Notes: generated by a model not told the origin, from the sequence alone. Numbered from the stretch's first letter, positions 47,891-58,244 are shown. The stretch is 64,000 nucleotides of DNA from Ridgeia piscesae (GCA_025642075.2 JAODUO010000489.1:106001-170000), one strand, 5' to 3'. Numbers and translations are program-made.

Positions 47891-48205
47891 TGGAGCTACC
47901 TGTCTGAAAACACTGCAAAAGGTTCCATTTAGAAACAGTTACAAAATAATTGACATACGTCTAATATCGATATATCATTGTCCTTGCTTTCTTTTTTAAT
48001 GACAGCGGTACACACATAGTATTACATCCACACACATAGTATTACATCCACACACATATATTATATATATGTATATAATTTTATATATCCACAGTACTGC
48101 CAGAAAGTAACTGGTACATTCCCACTTTTGAAACATCCCATTTTTGTAAAAATTTTTTTTTACCCCGGGGGTTCCCGGTTTTTATAAAAAGGTGCCCCTT
48201 TTCAA
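47891..48205. other. Spacer between two arrays in intron 11
   Basis: Short AT-rich spacer with a TATATA run and, at 48126-48205, a peculiar stretch of homopolymers (TTTTTTTTTACCCCGGGGG, then AAAAAGGTGCCCC) that looks like poorly resolved consensus. Confidence 0.6.
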
Positions 48206-48968
48206 ATCAAAACACAAGGTGGCCCTAGTGGCCCCTGGTCTGTGTTATCACACAAGGTGGCCCTAGTGGCCCCTGGTCTGTGGTATCACACAAGGTGGCC
48301 CTAGTGGCCCCTGGTCTGTGTTATCACACAAGGTGGCCCTAGTGGCCCCTGGTCTGTGTTATCACACAAGGTGGCCCTAGTGGCCCCTGGTCTGTGTTAT
48401 CACACAAGGTGGCCCTAGTGGCCCATGGTCTGTGTTATCACACAAGGTGGCCCTAGTGGCCCCTGGTCTGTGTTATCACACAAGGTGGCCCTAGTGGCCC
48501 CTGGTCTGTGTTATCACACAAGGTGGCCCTAGTGGCCCCTGGTCTGTGTTATCACACAAGGTGGCCCTAGTGGCCCCTGGTCTGTGTTATCACACAAGGT
48601 GGCCCTAGTGGCCCATGGTCTGTGTTATCACACAAGGTGGCCCTAGTGGCCCCTGGTCTGTGTTATCACACAAGGTGGCCCTAGTGGCCCCTGGTCTGTG
48701 TTATCACACAAGGTGGCCCTAGTGGCCCCTGGTCTGTGTTATCACACAAGGTGGCCCTAGTGGCCCACAGTCTGTGTTATCCGAAAAGTTGGCCCTAGTA
48801 GCCCATGGTCTGTGTTATCTGACAAGGTGGCCCGAGTGGCCCATGGTCTGTGTTATCCCAATAGGTGGCCCCAATGGCCCATCGTCTATGTTATCCCACA
48901 AGGTGGCCCCAATGGCCCATGGTCTGTGTTATCCCACGAGGTGGCCCAAGTGGCCCATGGTCTGTTGT
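48206..48968. repeat. 36 bp minisatellite in intron 11, about 21 copies
   Basis: Unit contains CACAAGGTGGCCCTAGTGGC followed by CCCTGGTCTGTGTTAT. Copies are almost identical from 48206 to 48760 and increasingly variable (CCCAATGGCCCATG) toward the exon. The array ends within a few bases of the exon 11 donor GTGAGT. It is unrelated in sequence to the 36 bp array in intron 12. Confidence 0.95.
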
Positions 48969-48974
48969 ACTCAC

Positions 48975-49164
48975 TTCCCATGTCTCCTGTAGATGTGTTT
49001 CTCCACGTCCTTGAAGTTGCCAATGATGGGTTTGTCGACCTCCCCAAAGTCCCACTTGTAGTAGGTCGAGGTGCCACTGATCCGTCGCTTCGGGAACACA
49101 GTGGCCGTGAACGTCACCGGTGTCCCCGTGCTGTGCAGGACCTTGTCCACTGCCAACTCCACCT
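48975..49164 (-). CDS. PKD1-like: Polycystin-1-like exon 11 (PKD 8)
   Basis: Acceptor AACTTACAG, donor GGGAA|GTGAGT. Reads VELAVDKVLHSTGTPVTFTA, then TVFPKRRISGTSTYYKWDFG and FKDVEKHIYRRHG. PVTFTATV, YYKWDFG and HIYRRHGKYVV (completed in exon 12) are the B, C and F strands of a PKD domain. Phase 1 in, 2 out. Confidence 0.94.
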
Positions 49165-49344
49165 CTGTAAGTTGACACACAGAACCACTACATCACTGTG
49201 ACAAAACCAAGCCCGTTCTGTTTGAGTCGACCATCAACTCTCCACGCAATGTGTCTGTGTGAGTACTGGTTGTGTTCATTAAAGATCCTGTCATTACGAC
49301 TAGTGTGTCACTTTGAAAGAGAGTTCATGCGGATGGCGACTCAC

Positions 49345-49464
49345 CTTGAATCTTTTCGTCCACTTTCACTTTCACTTCGACTTGCTCCGAGCCGACCTTG
49401 TTGTACGCTTTCACGGTGACAGTGTAGATGCCCACAGCTCTGTAGCGGTGCACCCTCACTGTAC
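49345..49464 (-). CDS. PKD1-like: Polycystin-1-like exon 10 (PKD 7 end)
   Basis: Acceptor CCTTGTAG, donor CAAG|GTGAGT. Reads TVRVHRYRAVGIYTVTVKAY, then NKVGSEQVEVKVKVDEKIQ. H-x-Y-x-x-x-G-x-Y-x-V-x-V-x-A-x-N is the canonical C-terminal half of a PKD domain. Phase 1 on both sides. Confidence 0.94.
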
Positions 49465-50157
49465 CTACAAGGGCATGACACACGTCATCTCTGTCTACAA
49501 GACGTCTGCAATCATTTCAGCGCACAATCTTCCCAATGGTGCTGCAGACCCACACAGGTGCAGGAGTTCAGTATTGGAAAACAACGTACATTTGACATCT
49601 CAAGGGCCAAGATGCCAACCGTCTCGGTGGAAAACATTCACATTTGAGACATGTCTTCACTCAGATGCACAGAGGAAGACAAAAGTGACGCACCTACATA
49701 GCAAGTAAAAAATAGCAACAAAAATGTATTAAGACTTAATTCTTACCTTGCACTAGTGAGGAGGTCATTCTTTGTCCCATGTCCTAGTCCTAAGCTTATT
49801 GCGTTTACTTAAATTTTAACCTTAACTACCATTTGGGACAAAAATAAAATAATGGTAACTCTTACTCCAGATATTTAAAAACATAAACATAAGATATTTA
49901 CACCCTGGTCCTCACGGTGTGCCATACAGTCACTCAGACAGCCTCCCACTGGTCACTGGTCATTAACCCTTTTGTTATTAAAACCATCCATCACAAGTGG
50001 CCATACATTCGTGTCAGACATAATTACAAACATAACATACGACTATGTTATTGTAGCATATAATACGGCCCCCATCGGAATTTGTCTAACTCAACTCAAC
50101 TCAGACGACAAAACTACAACACCAACAGTGCCCTCTAGAGGCAGTCGGCAGACCTAC
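49465..50157. other. Intron 9
   Basis: Unique intron sequence; nothing further recognised. Confidence 0.7.
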
Positions 50158-50391
50158 CGGCATCGTAATAGAACTCTGTTTGGTCGCCCATGTCCCAGTC
50201 GAAGTGTACGTGTGTGCCAGTAGAGATGGAGGCCTGGAAGTAGGTTGAGTTACCCAGCAGGGTGTGGTAGGCAACCCGCTCGTCCAGGGCGAGACCAGAT
50301 GGAGGCACTTGGACGATGAACAACTGAGGCAGGCTGACCGTCGTGTTACCCAGAGGATTGTGGGCTGTCACGCTGACTTGGTATCGACCAA
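50158..50391 (-). CDS. PKD1-like: Polycystin-1-like exon 9 (PKD 6 end, PKD 7 start)
   Basis: Acceptor CTGTTTCAG, donor GCCG|GTAGGT. Reads GRYQVSVTAHNPLGNTTVSL, then LFIVQVPPSGLALDERVAYH and THVHFDWDMGDQTEFYYDA. It completes PKD 6 (GRYQVSVTAHN) and supplies the B-C strands of PKD 7 (FDWDMGD). Phase 1 on both sides. Confidence 0.94.
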
Positions 50392-50629
50392 CTGAAACAG
50401 CGATGCAACTTTGTAGTATGTAGTTCCTCAGAAAGTTAGTTAGTTTTTGTTTGCACAGTGTTCACTATTAATTGTAATTCTGTATAGAAATATTAGGGTG
50501 ATGGGTGCATGTGTGGAAGAATGTTATTTATTATTAAATTTTTACTTTACAATTTGTTAATAAATAATTTATTACCCATTGTATCATAGACATCTCACTT
50601 CAAAGAATTACTATTATGACTATGTGACT

Positions 50630-51118
50630 TGACGAGTGAGTGAGTGAGTGAATGGACAGGTGAGTGAGTGAATGGACAAATGAGTGAGTGAGTGAGTGAG
50701 TGAATGGACAAGTGAGTAAGTGGACAAGTGAATGAGTGAGTGAACGGACAGGTGAATGATGAGTGAGTGAGTGGGTGAAAGGACAGGTGAATGAGTGAGT
50801 GAGTGAGTGAATGGATAGGTGAATGAGTGAACGAATGAACAGGTGAATGAGTAAATGAGTGAGTGGGTGAGTGAGTGAGTGGACAGGTGAGTGAGTGTGT
50901 GAATGAGTGAGTGGACAGGTGAGTGAGTGAGTGGGTGGCCAGGTGAGTGAGTGAGTGTGTGAATGAGTGAGCAGGTGAATCATAAGTACATGCATGAGTG
51001 AGTGAATGAGTGAGTTACTGAGTGTGTCAGTGCATGGTGAATGAGTGAATGCATGACTGAGAGGTACAGTGACTGTGTGAATGAGTGAGGGAGTGCATGA
51101 GTGAATGAGTGAGTGAAC
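50630..51118. repeat. GAGT / GAATGGACAGGT repeat in intron 8
   Basis: Irregular tandem GAGTGAGTGAGTGAATGGAC-type repeats, 4 bp steps interspersed with GACAGGTGA phrases. It approaches to about 80 bp from the exon 8 donor. Frames across it are Thr/His/Ser/Leu low complexity. Confidence 0.92.
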
Positions 51119-51200
51119 TTATCAGACTGGAATGCTACAGAGGTGAGCTAGCCGTGTGTAGCTGCAGTAGAGTGAGACATGAGGCAGAGACCACACCCAC

Positions 51201-51328
51201 CTTTAGTGTAGCGGTGAGTCACCTGACCAAACAAGTTGTGGAAGAACGTGTCGTAGGCCGACCCTACGACCTGCTTGACCCCGTCACCAAAGTCAAAGGT
51301 GAAGGTCACATTAGAACCTCGCTCGGCC
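51201..51328 (-). CDS. PKD1-like: Polycystin-1-like exon 8 (PKD 6)
   Basis: Acceptor TCGCTGCAG, donor AAAG|GTGGGT. Reads AERGSNVTFTFDFGDGVKQV, then VGSAYDTFFHNLFGQVTHRY. FTFDFGDG and VTHRYTKVG form the C strand and F strand of a PKD domain. Phase 2 in, 1 out. Confidence 0.94.
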
Positions 51329-51573
51329 CTGCAGCGAAACATGTTCATTACGTCTAAATCACACAAATGACGACACCTTATCACATGACTGTCATGTGTC
51401 ACTGGCAGATTTCATTTGGACATCATACATATTTCACTCAAACATATTCGTAATAATTATCAATTACATTAGATTAATCGATCCATTGATCGGAACTACA
51501 AATCAACCAATCATTGACAAATATTTAACCAGTACAGCAGCACCACTGATGTGCCCTGAAAGAGGCTACTCAC

Positions 51574-51813
51574 CTGGCAACAAACTTGATATTTCTAGTC
51601 GTGAAGTTTCCATTGGCTGTCTTCGTGAGATTAGCTGCGAGACGACCATTGAACTCGCTCATTTCCAGCGTGTCAACTGCCTCAATGGCCTCGAGGGCAA
51701 AGGGCAACTGGGTGACGACAGGGTCGATGTAGAGAGGGTTGATGAGGCGGAGTTTCACGGAGTAAACTCCAGCCGAGCGGTACACATGTTTCGCCACGCT
51801 TGTGTTGCCAGAA
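51574..51813 (-). CDS. PKD1-like: Polycystin-1-like exon 7 (PKD 5 end, PKD 6 start)
   Basis: Acceptor CACTGTCAG, donor GCCAG|GTGAGT. Reads SGNTSVAKHVYRSAGVYSVK, then LRLINPLYIDPVVTQLPFAL and FNGRLAANLTKTANGNFTTR. KHVYRSAGVYSVKLRLIN closes PKD 5; the rest opens PKD 6. Phase 2 on both sides. Confidence 0.93.
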
Positions 51814-52508
51814 CTGACAGTGACGTGTAGAGAAAAAGTCATGTTAGTTTGTTACTCATTCATGACTCATTCACTTCATTTATATGTGATGGGACGCAGT
51901 GGATCAAGCAGTATATTTTGCTGGTGTGACATAATAGGAATCACGATAAATTCAGTTTTACAATAATATGAGTGGCAAGTAAGATAATTTGATGTTATGC
52001 ACCTGAAAAGGTCATTTTTCATCAACAGAGTAAGGTTGTCTTCAATTCTACCACTGCTGCGGGTCATTCACTAACAAGTAATGCGTTGCGATTAAATTGT
52101 GCAAATATTATTTATTACTCTAGGAACTACAATGTGTATGCATGTTGTAAAACTGATTTACATTGTATGTGTTTTTTCTCAAATAGATTGTTCAAAATCA
52201 AAACAAATTTACTTTTCAAATCCCGTGCCATTCAATCAAAAACATGCACCTACATCACATTTGTTCATGATTTATTCTCAGATCAGCCGATCACATTTTA
52301 TATGGTGATTTGTCATACTTCCTCTATGGAATTATAACTTTCATCAAATTAGTCACACCTGAGCAAGGTGATAAAGTTCCACATACTGAAGGCCTATTTT
52401 TATGTTAACCACAGACACACAATAAGCATAAATGTCCTTCCCAATATGCTGGAATTATTTGCTTCCACGAATGCCATACTGAGAGTTCTATCAAATAACG
52501 CTGCTCAC
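51814..52508. other. Intron 6
   Basis: Unique AT-rich intron; one tempting mini-exon near 52018 was examined and rejected. Confidence 0.7.
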
Positions 52509-53065
52509 CTGAAAACTGTTGACAAAACAGAGTCTGAAAAATCCCACTCGAACGTTAGGTTCTTCCCAGATGCAACGACCGCCTTGACGACCACCACTTT
52601 GTTGACCCTGACGACTGGCCCCACCTCCGTCGTCATGACGATACCCGCAATCGGCTCACCGACCAGTGCCGTCTTACTGGTCAATTTATATGAGATATGA
52701 TTGGACACATTCACGGACACATTAAATTGTCCACTCTCTGTGTATGTGTGACCGATGTCCAGCTTAAACTGGACACTGCTGTCTGGTTCAGACAATGTCT
52801 CCGTCTTACAGACCCGTGGGTCAGATGACAGTATGGTGGTCTTATTGGTGTCACCAAAGTCAACGTCCACCTGGAAGTTACGACTGCCTCGCATGGTCGC
52901 AAAGATTCTGGTCTCGGTGCCCTGGACCACTGGAGGGATACGGAGGCTGACGGAGGACACGGGGTGTTGAACTATGACCTCTAGGGTGGCAGTGATGTTG
53001 CTCACTTGGTTGAATGCGGTCACGGCCAGCGTGTGTGTCCCTGCTACTTCAAACTTCCACGACAG
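52509..53065 (-). CDS. PKD1-like: Polycystin-1-like exon 6 (PKD 3 end, PKD 4, PKD 5 start)
   Basis: The largest exon, 557 bp. Acceptor TGTTTGCAG, donor TTTTCAG|GTGAGC. Reads LSWKFEVAGTHTLAVTAFNQ (end of PKD 3). A whole PKD 4 follows, with FQVDVDFGDTNKTT and IGHTYTESGQFNVSVNVSNH, then the front of PKD 5 with NLTFEWDFSDSVLSTVF. It is the only exon holding a complete PKD domain. Phase 0 in, 2 out. Confidence 0.95.
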
Positions 53066-53957
53066 CTGCAAACAGGAAGGACACAGTTTGTCATGTCAGC
53101 ACTATTTATTGTACTCCAGGACTGTTTATTACAGAAAGCATGCCGGCAGACCAGTTGGTTTTTATTGGCACGATGATGTAGTTAAATACCGGGGAGAACA
53201 GGGCTAATTACAACAGTAAAAGAACATATTTTAGGATTGTATTTTCTTATAAACGATGCAGTTGTTTTACCTTTTCAACGGAATTAAGTAACATCACACA
53301 TGACAGAGTTAATAAACTTGTTTAAAAGAGTTAATGAACACGTTTAAAATTATTAATAAACATGTTTAAAAGAGTTAATGAACATGTTGCCAGATTAAAT
53401 TTGAGCTATGTACGTTTGCTGACACGGGCGTCTAGTTTCACGCCAAGTCACTCATATGCACTGAAGTCGTCACGACTCATGTGTGTCACCACATCTAATC
53501 TAACACTGTCACTGACAAACAAGGCCATTATTACAGTGCAGGTGGCCAATGATGTCGCCCACTCCACAATCTGCGATCTCTCATATTCTCTTGTCTTGTA
53601 CTTTATCCTGTGTTATTGAAGACCGCTCCGGTGAAGAGGTCAGACGTAGCAGCACCACAGGGACTGGTTATTAATTCACTCCATGGGTCACAATTTTTAT
53701 ACTCTTGTTTTCTGCACAAGCTAATTGCCACTCACTCATGTTCACGGAAAATTAACTCTGCTACGGCCATTTGTCTGCATATTAATGAGTTAACTGCATG
53801 TGTAGATTGAATCTGGTAATGTTTTCTTGCAATACGAACATGTAATAAAACTACAAAAAAGTTACATTTCCCAGCTGTTTAATGAAATGATGAAAATCTA
53901 CATAGCCAATTTCCTGGTGCTCCCAATGGGACTGCAAGTAATGACTTCTCCCCATAC
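53066..53957. other. Intron 5
   Basis: Unique intron; short GTTAATGAACA/GTTTAAAA repeats near 53300-53390. Confidence 0.7.
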
Positions 53958-54060
53958 CTGGTTGTTGGTGGTCACTGTCGTGTATGCGTCCACTGTCCAG
54001 TTGTACAGAATGTCTGTGCCTGACCCCAGTTTGGCCGTCCACGTGAACTCCTGACCACTA
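53958..54060 (-). CDS. PKD1-like: Polycystin-1-like exon 5 (PKD 3)
   Basis: Acceptor TTCTGTAG, donor AACCAG|GTATGG. Reads SGQEFTWTAKLGSGTDILYN, then WTVDAYTTVTTNQ. ILYNWTVDAYT corresponds to the W-D-F-G-D strand in a diverged form without the DFGD acidic loop. A second AG three bases inside (54057) would drop one Ser. Phase 2 in, 0 out. Confidence 0.9.
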
Positions 54061-54730
54061 CTACAGAACAACAACATAACAACTTTGTAGTCTCTGCCAC
54101 TTCAAGGTGCCTCCTCATGTTAATTTTGTTTGCCTCATTTACATTTGTAAAATTTGTTTAATTTATTTTTTAATGCAAAGCGACAAAGTATCAACTACAA
54201 TGAGTTAATCATCTAAAATTGTTTTTAAAAAATTCTGAAATATGGCTAGTATCAACTACAATGTGCTAAATCATTTTCAGACAGATTTATTTCAGTTTAG
54301 CCAAGAATCAAGTAACTGGCCATGTCCGACTATTTGAGTTACTCTGCCATTGAACCGGATGACATCATATAATAAAAATAATAAAACTTTATTATCCCAA
54401 AAGAAAAATTACTTAGCAGTGTTTATGAAATACATAAACAAAATATAGGAAAAATACAATATAAATACATTATTAAAACAGTATCTAAACCTTAACCATG
54501 ATAAAATATAAAACAAAAAGTTTAATCTATATTATAATTATAATTGAGGTCGTCGCATCGCAAACTATATATAGACACATAATGAATGTTACGTGTCTCT
54601 CATGGAAATGTCAGAAGTGTTTGTTACTGAGAAGGCACACAGACATGGATGAATGAATGACAGATCCCAAATGTGTCACTTGATACAGACAATAAAGACT
54701 ACATGTGACATGGAGTAATGTTGAAGTAAA
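54061..54730. other. Intron 4, distal part
   Basis: AT-rich unique sequence between exon 5 and the SINE; nothing recognised. Confidence 0.65.
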
Positions 54731-55045
54731 AAGGTAAGTTCTTATATAGCGCAGTATCCAGTCCTCAGGACCGGTCAAAGTGCTTTACACTTTACTTCCC
54801 TGACAGACCTGTTCACTCAGACACCTTCTTTGGGAAGCATCTAGCCATATGCTATAATTAATGCTCAAAGGCTGTTCGTACACATATCCACCACTGTCTA
54901 TAGCCAGGTACTCATTTATACAGCCGAGTGAACTGGAGCAATGCAGAGTGAAAAAACTTGCCCAAGGTTTTAACATCAAAGCAAGGATTCGAACCCGGGT
55001 CCTCTTAGTCGAGAGTTCGGAGCTCTACCCCTGAACTGGACACTA
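54731..55045 (-). mobile_element. tRNA-derived SINE beside the exon 4 donor
   Basis: Read on the minus strand, it starts with a tRNA-like head: GTCCAGTTCAGGGGTAGAGC (A-box region), then CGGGTTCGAATCC (B box). A core follows with TTGGGCAAG, TTGCTCCAGTTCACTCGGC and TATAAATGAGTACCTGGC, and then a tail with AAAGTGTAAAGCACTTTGAC and GCGCTATATAAGAA. The layout (tRNA head, conserved central domain, LINE-like tail) resembles Deu/V-type SINEs of marine animals; exact family assignment is inference. The head begins about 7 bp into intron 4. Confidence 0.8.
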
Positions 55046-55051
55046 ACTCAC

Positions 55052-55207
55052 CTGGCTGCTGGGATAGCCATGGGTCCGGCCACGGAGAGGTCAGTCACAG
55101 GCTGCTGGACACTCACCCAGCTGCTCACAGTGACACTGTCACCTGCCTGGGGCACACAGGTGGCTGTCACCTGGTACAGCCCCGCCGCCCCATACAGGTG
55201 ACCCCAC
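55052..55207 (-). CDS. PKD1-like: Polycystin-1-like exon 4 (PKD 2 end, PKD 3 start)
   Basis: Acceptor CATGTTTCAG, donor GCCAG|GTGAGT. Reads WGHLYGAAGLYQVTATCVPQ, then AGDSVTVSSWVSVQQPVTDL and SVAGPMAIPAA. GHLYGAAGLYQVTAT is the F-G part of PKD 2; PVTDLSVAGP begins PKD 3. Phase 2 on both sides. Confidence 0.93.
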
Positions 55208-55738
55208 CTGAAACATGTCACATGGGTTGACATTAGGGGTCAAACAAACAGTTTGAAGCCAGGGTGACAGCTCATTGTTTCATTTGTTCTTACGACAACA
55301 ACATTTATGTCGACTGTTTACTGCCTGTTAATTTCTGTTTAGTTACTTTATTAAGCTCATTCTGAGACACGCAGAGTTAACAACAATACCCTTTGATGTT
55401 TAACTTTCCCACATTCTAGACAGCGGACATTCCATTGATAATTACTGCTCTGGCGATTTTGGGAAGGGGAGTTGGCACCCTCCCGTTAATGGGTCTGAAG
55501 TAAATATGGTCCAAAACAAGAAAATAGGCTAAAAGAAAAAGTAGTAGTTTAGGCAATTTTGGGATATTTGATATGTTTGATGGCATCGTATTTTCCAATA
55601 TTATAGAATAACTGACAACTAATCTCCAGTCAGTGTCAGTTTGAATTAACATACAGTTTGAAATATTTTCTTATTGATATATATATCACATAATCAACTG
55701 TTGTTAATTGTATTACATGAGCCAGTCACATGTGTGTG

Positions 55739-55770
<32 letters not shown>

Positions 55771-55860
55771 CGCGTGCGTGCGCATGCGCAGGTGCGCACA
55801 TGTTAGGTGGAAGTGTCACAGATGTGTTACCTGACAGTGCGTGAGTGTTAAAGAGCTGGC
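55208..55860. other. Intron 3, part next to exon 4
   Basis: Contains a dispersed repeat copy at 55372-55484 and a TG-rich microsatellite at about 55728-55800. Otherwise unique. Confidence 0.7.
55372..55484 (-). repeat. Dispersed repeat, copy 2
   Basis: Reverse complement matches 17961-18085 closely over about 115 bp (shared GTGGGAAAGTTAAACATCAA). It lies in a different intron of the same gene. Confidence 0.8.
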
Positions 55861-55867
55861 TCTACAT

Positions 55868-57020
55868 GTGTTTGTGCATGTATACAAGGTGTGTTACCTG
55901 AATGAGAGAGAGTTGACAGGGTTTGTGATGGTGTGTGTATACAAGGTGTGTTACCTGAATGAGAGAGAGTTGACAGGGTTTGTGACGGTGTGTGTATACA
56001 AGGTGTGTTACCTGAATGAGAGAGAGAGTTGACAGGGTTTGTGATGGTGTGTGTATACAAGGTGTGTTACCTGAATGATAGAGAGTTGACAGGGTTTGTG
56101 ATGGTGTGTGTATACAAGGTGTGTTACCTGAATGAGAGAGAGTTGACAGGGTTTGTGATGGTGTGTATATACAAGGTGTGTTACCTGAATGAGAGAGAGT
56201 TGACAGGGTTTGTGATGGTGTGTGTATACAAGGTGTGTTACCTTAATGACAGAGAGTTGACAGGGTTTGTGATGGTGTATACATACAAGGTGTGTTACCT
56301 GAATGACAGAGAGTTGACAGGGTTTGTGATGGTGTGTGTATACAAGGTGTGTTACCTGAATGAGAGAGAGTTGACAGGGTTTGTGATGGTGTGTATATAC
56401 AAGGTGTGTTACCTGAATGAGAGAGAGTTGACAGGGTTTGTGATGGTGTGTGTATACAAGGTGTGTTACCTGAATGAGAGAGAGTTGACAGGGTTTGTGA
56501 TGGTGTATACATACAAGGTGTGTTACCTGAATGAGAGAGAGTTGACAGGGTTTGTGATGGTGTGTGTATACAAGGTGTGTTACCTGAATGAGAGAGAGTT
56601 GACAGGGTTTGTGATGGTGTGTGTATACAAGGTGTGTTACTTGAATGAGAGAGAGTTGACAGGGTTTGTGATGGTGTGTGTATACAAGGTGTGTTACCTG
56701 AATGAGAGAGAGTTGACAGGGTTTGTGATGGTGTGTGTATACAAGGTGTGTTACCTGAATGAGAGAGAGTTGACAGGGTTTGTGATGGTGTGTGTATACA
56801 AGGTGTGTTACCTGAATGAGAGAGAGTTGACAGGGTTTGTGATGGTATGTGTATACAAGGTGTGTTACCTGAATGAGAGAGAGTTGACAGGGTTTGTGAT
56901 GGTGTGTGTATACAAGGTGTGTTACCTGAATGAGAGAGAGTTGACAGGGTTTGTGATGGTGTGTGTATACAAGGTGTGTTACCTGAATGAGAGAGAGTTG
57001 ACAGGGTTTGTGATGGTGTG
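55868..57020 (-). repeat. 57 bp array duplicating exon 3 tail and its 5' splice site
   Basis: Twenty tandem copies. Each unit in gene sense has 38 bp identical to the last 38 bp of exon 3 (ending AACTCTCTCTCATTCAG) plus the first 19 bp of intron 3 (GTAACACACCTTGTATACA). The copy at 56983 is the genuine exon end. The others lie downstream in intron 3, nearly all with an intact CAG|GTAACA; clear exceptions are near 56240 (TTAAGGTAAC) and 56640 (CAAGTAAC). In the exon frame each extra copy gives an immediate TAA. Confidence 0.95.
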
Positions 57021-57074
57021 CTGGCTGGTGTCTCCATAGTTCACGTGGATGTTCACAGTGCCCTCTGGTAGTGA
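56983..57074 (-). CDS. PKD1-like: Polycystin-1-like exon 3 (PKD 2)
   Basis: Acceptor GTTATTGTAG, donor TTCAG|GTAACA. Reads SLPEGTVNIHVNYGDTSQHT, then ITNPVNSLSF. VNIHVNYGDTS is the D-F-G-D-type strand of PKD 2, and the exon joins exon 4 as SLSFR|WGHLYGAAGLYQV. Its last 38 bases are the seed of the 57 bp array. Phase 0 in, 2 out. Confidence 0.93.
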
Positions 57075-58063
57075 CTACAATAACAACATGTGTACACAAC
57101 TCAAACCAGATGTATGTGTGCATGCATAGGTGCACAAATATACTAATAAACTGTAGTACAATTGCAACATTAACTCAAAACACTGACACCAGCATCATTT
57201 AGTATGTTTCTTAACTAATTACAACAGCAATCAAAAACATTGTCAATATTTTATAACAGTTTGTTCTCTCTCTGTATGTGCCACTAACAAATTGACATAT
57301 CTATAGTATAAACGTTGTTCTCTATTTGTGTGTGGACCCACTTCTCCATCAGTTTTGCATGTATCAGGTTGAAATGTCAACCCAGCATCCTTCCTCTACC
57401 TGACGCTCTCATGCTGGCCACATCAGCTAGACAGGTGAGTGCGTGCAATTTCTGGCAGTAGGTTGTCTTAACAACTAGGCCAGTGATCAGTTACAGCTTA
57501 TCAATGTGGGTAGACTACAAACATTCAGAATTGGTTTGGGGTGTATGGTATAGATAGAACAGCATTTTCCCCAGGCAAGTCCATGTAACTCCGCTATTTG
57601 GTTGATAATATCCTTCAATAGTGACGTTGCTCTTGCATCTTCCTCCAAGCAAGATGAATGACACCCAGTGTGACAGGGCACACGTGCAGGAGGATTGGTT
57701 CCCTAGGAACAGGGCTTCATGCAGGATCACATTTTTGCCAGTCACACATTTTTTGGTGGACACATTTTTGTCAACTGTTAAGCCAGTTTACAAACTTTAA
57801 ATGTGTTTTTTGACCTTAAATGGACTACAAACACACGTGACACCATTTTCACTAATTTCTAAGGCATAACCGACAATATTTATGATTTTTTAAGACTTTT
57901 TCGCTCCTTAATTTTTTTTACCTGCCCACCCATATTTCTACCCATCCAAAAAAATGTTACCATCCAAATGACAGGTGGACGGGTCTCTGCATAAAGCCAT
58001 GCTTAGGGGTAGGGTTTATCTGATACAACACAGCAGTTAGACATTGCCTGTTACATGACCTAC
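57075..58063. other. Intron 2
   Basis: Unique intron. A minus-strand open frame at 57515-57763 contains several cysteines (SCTCALSHW, GGRCKSNVTIEGYY) but no recognised domain. No array. Confidence 0.6.
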
Positions 58064-58176
58064 CAGCAGGTGGAAGTAGACTTGTTCCTGCCGGTGACAC
58101 ACCCCCGCCTGCGAGAAACGAGTGCTGTTTGATGTCTGACGCACTGACACGTCACTGGAGCTCTCATCACTGCTCA
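58064..58176 (-). CDS. PKD1-like: Polycystin-1-like exon 2 (PKD 1 end, PKD 2 start)
   Basis: Acceptor TTGGTTGCAG, donor CTGCTG|GTAGGT. Reads SSDESSSDVSVRQTSNSTRF, then SQAGVCHRQEQVYFHLL. It joins exon 1 as LTVYNLV|SSDESSSDVSV (closing strand of PKD 1) and exon 3 as VYFHLL|SLPEGTVNIHV. Phase 1 in, 0 out. Confidence 0.88.
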
Positions 58177-58244
58177 CTGCAACCAATTCATATAATAGTG
58201 ACACACACTGACACTGGTGACACACACTGACACTGGTGACACAC

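Noticed and set aside
52018..52064. Possible mini-exon reading SGRIEDNLTLLMKNDLF with phase-compatible ends
   Set aside because: Exons 6 and 7 join directly in phase to give an uninterrupted PKD strand order. The candidate acceptor has no pyrimidine tract, and insertion would break the domain.
54960..55045. tRNA gene, because of GGGTTCGAATCC and an A-box-like motif
   Set aside because: No complete cloverleaf; the motif is followed by a SINE core and tail, so it is a tRNA-derived SINE head.
55868..57020. CRISPR-like array
   Set aside because: Direct head-to-tail repeats without unique spacers in a eukaryotic intron; the unit is a copied exon-intron border.
56008..57135. Repeat proteins on both strands with 19-residue period
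   Set aside because: Frames across the 57 bp array. The true exon frame is different and meets TAA after each donor copy.
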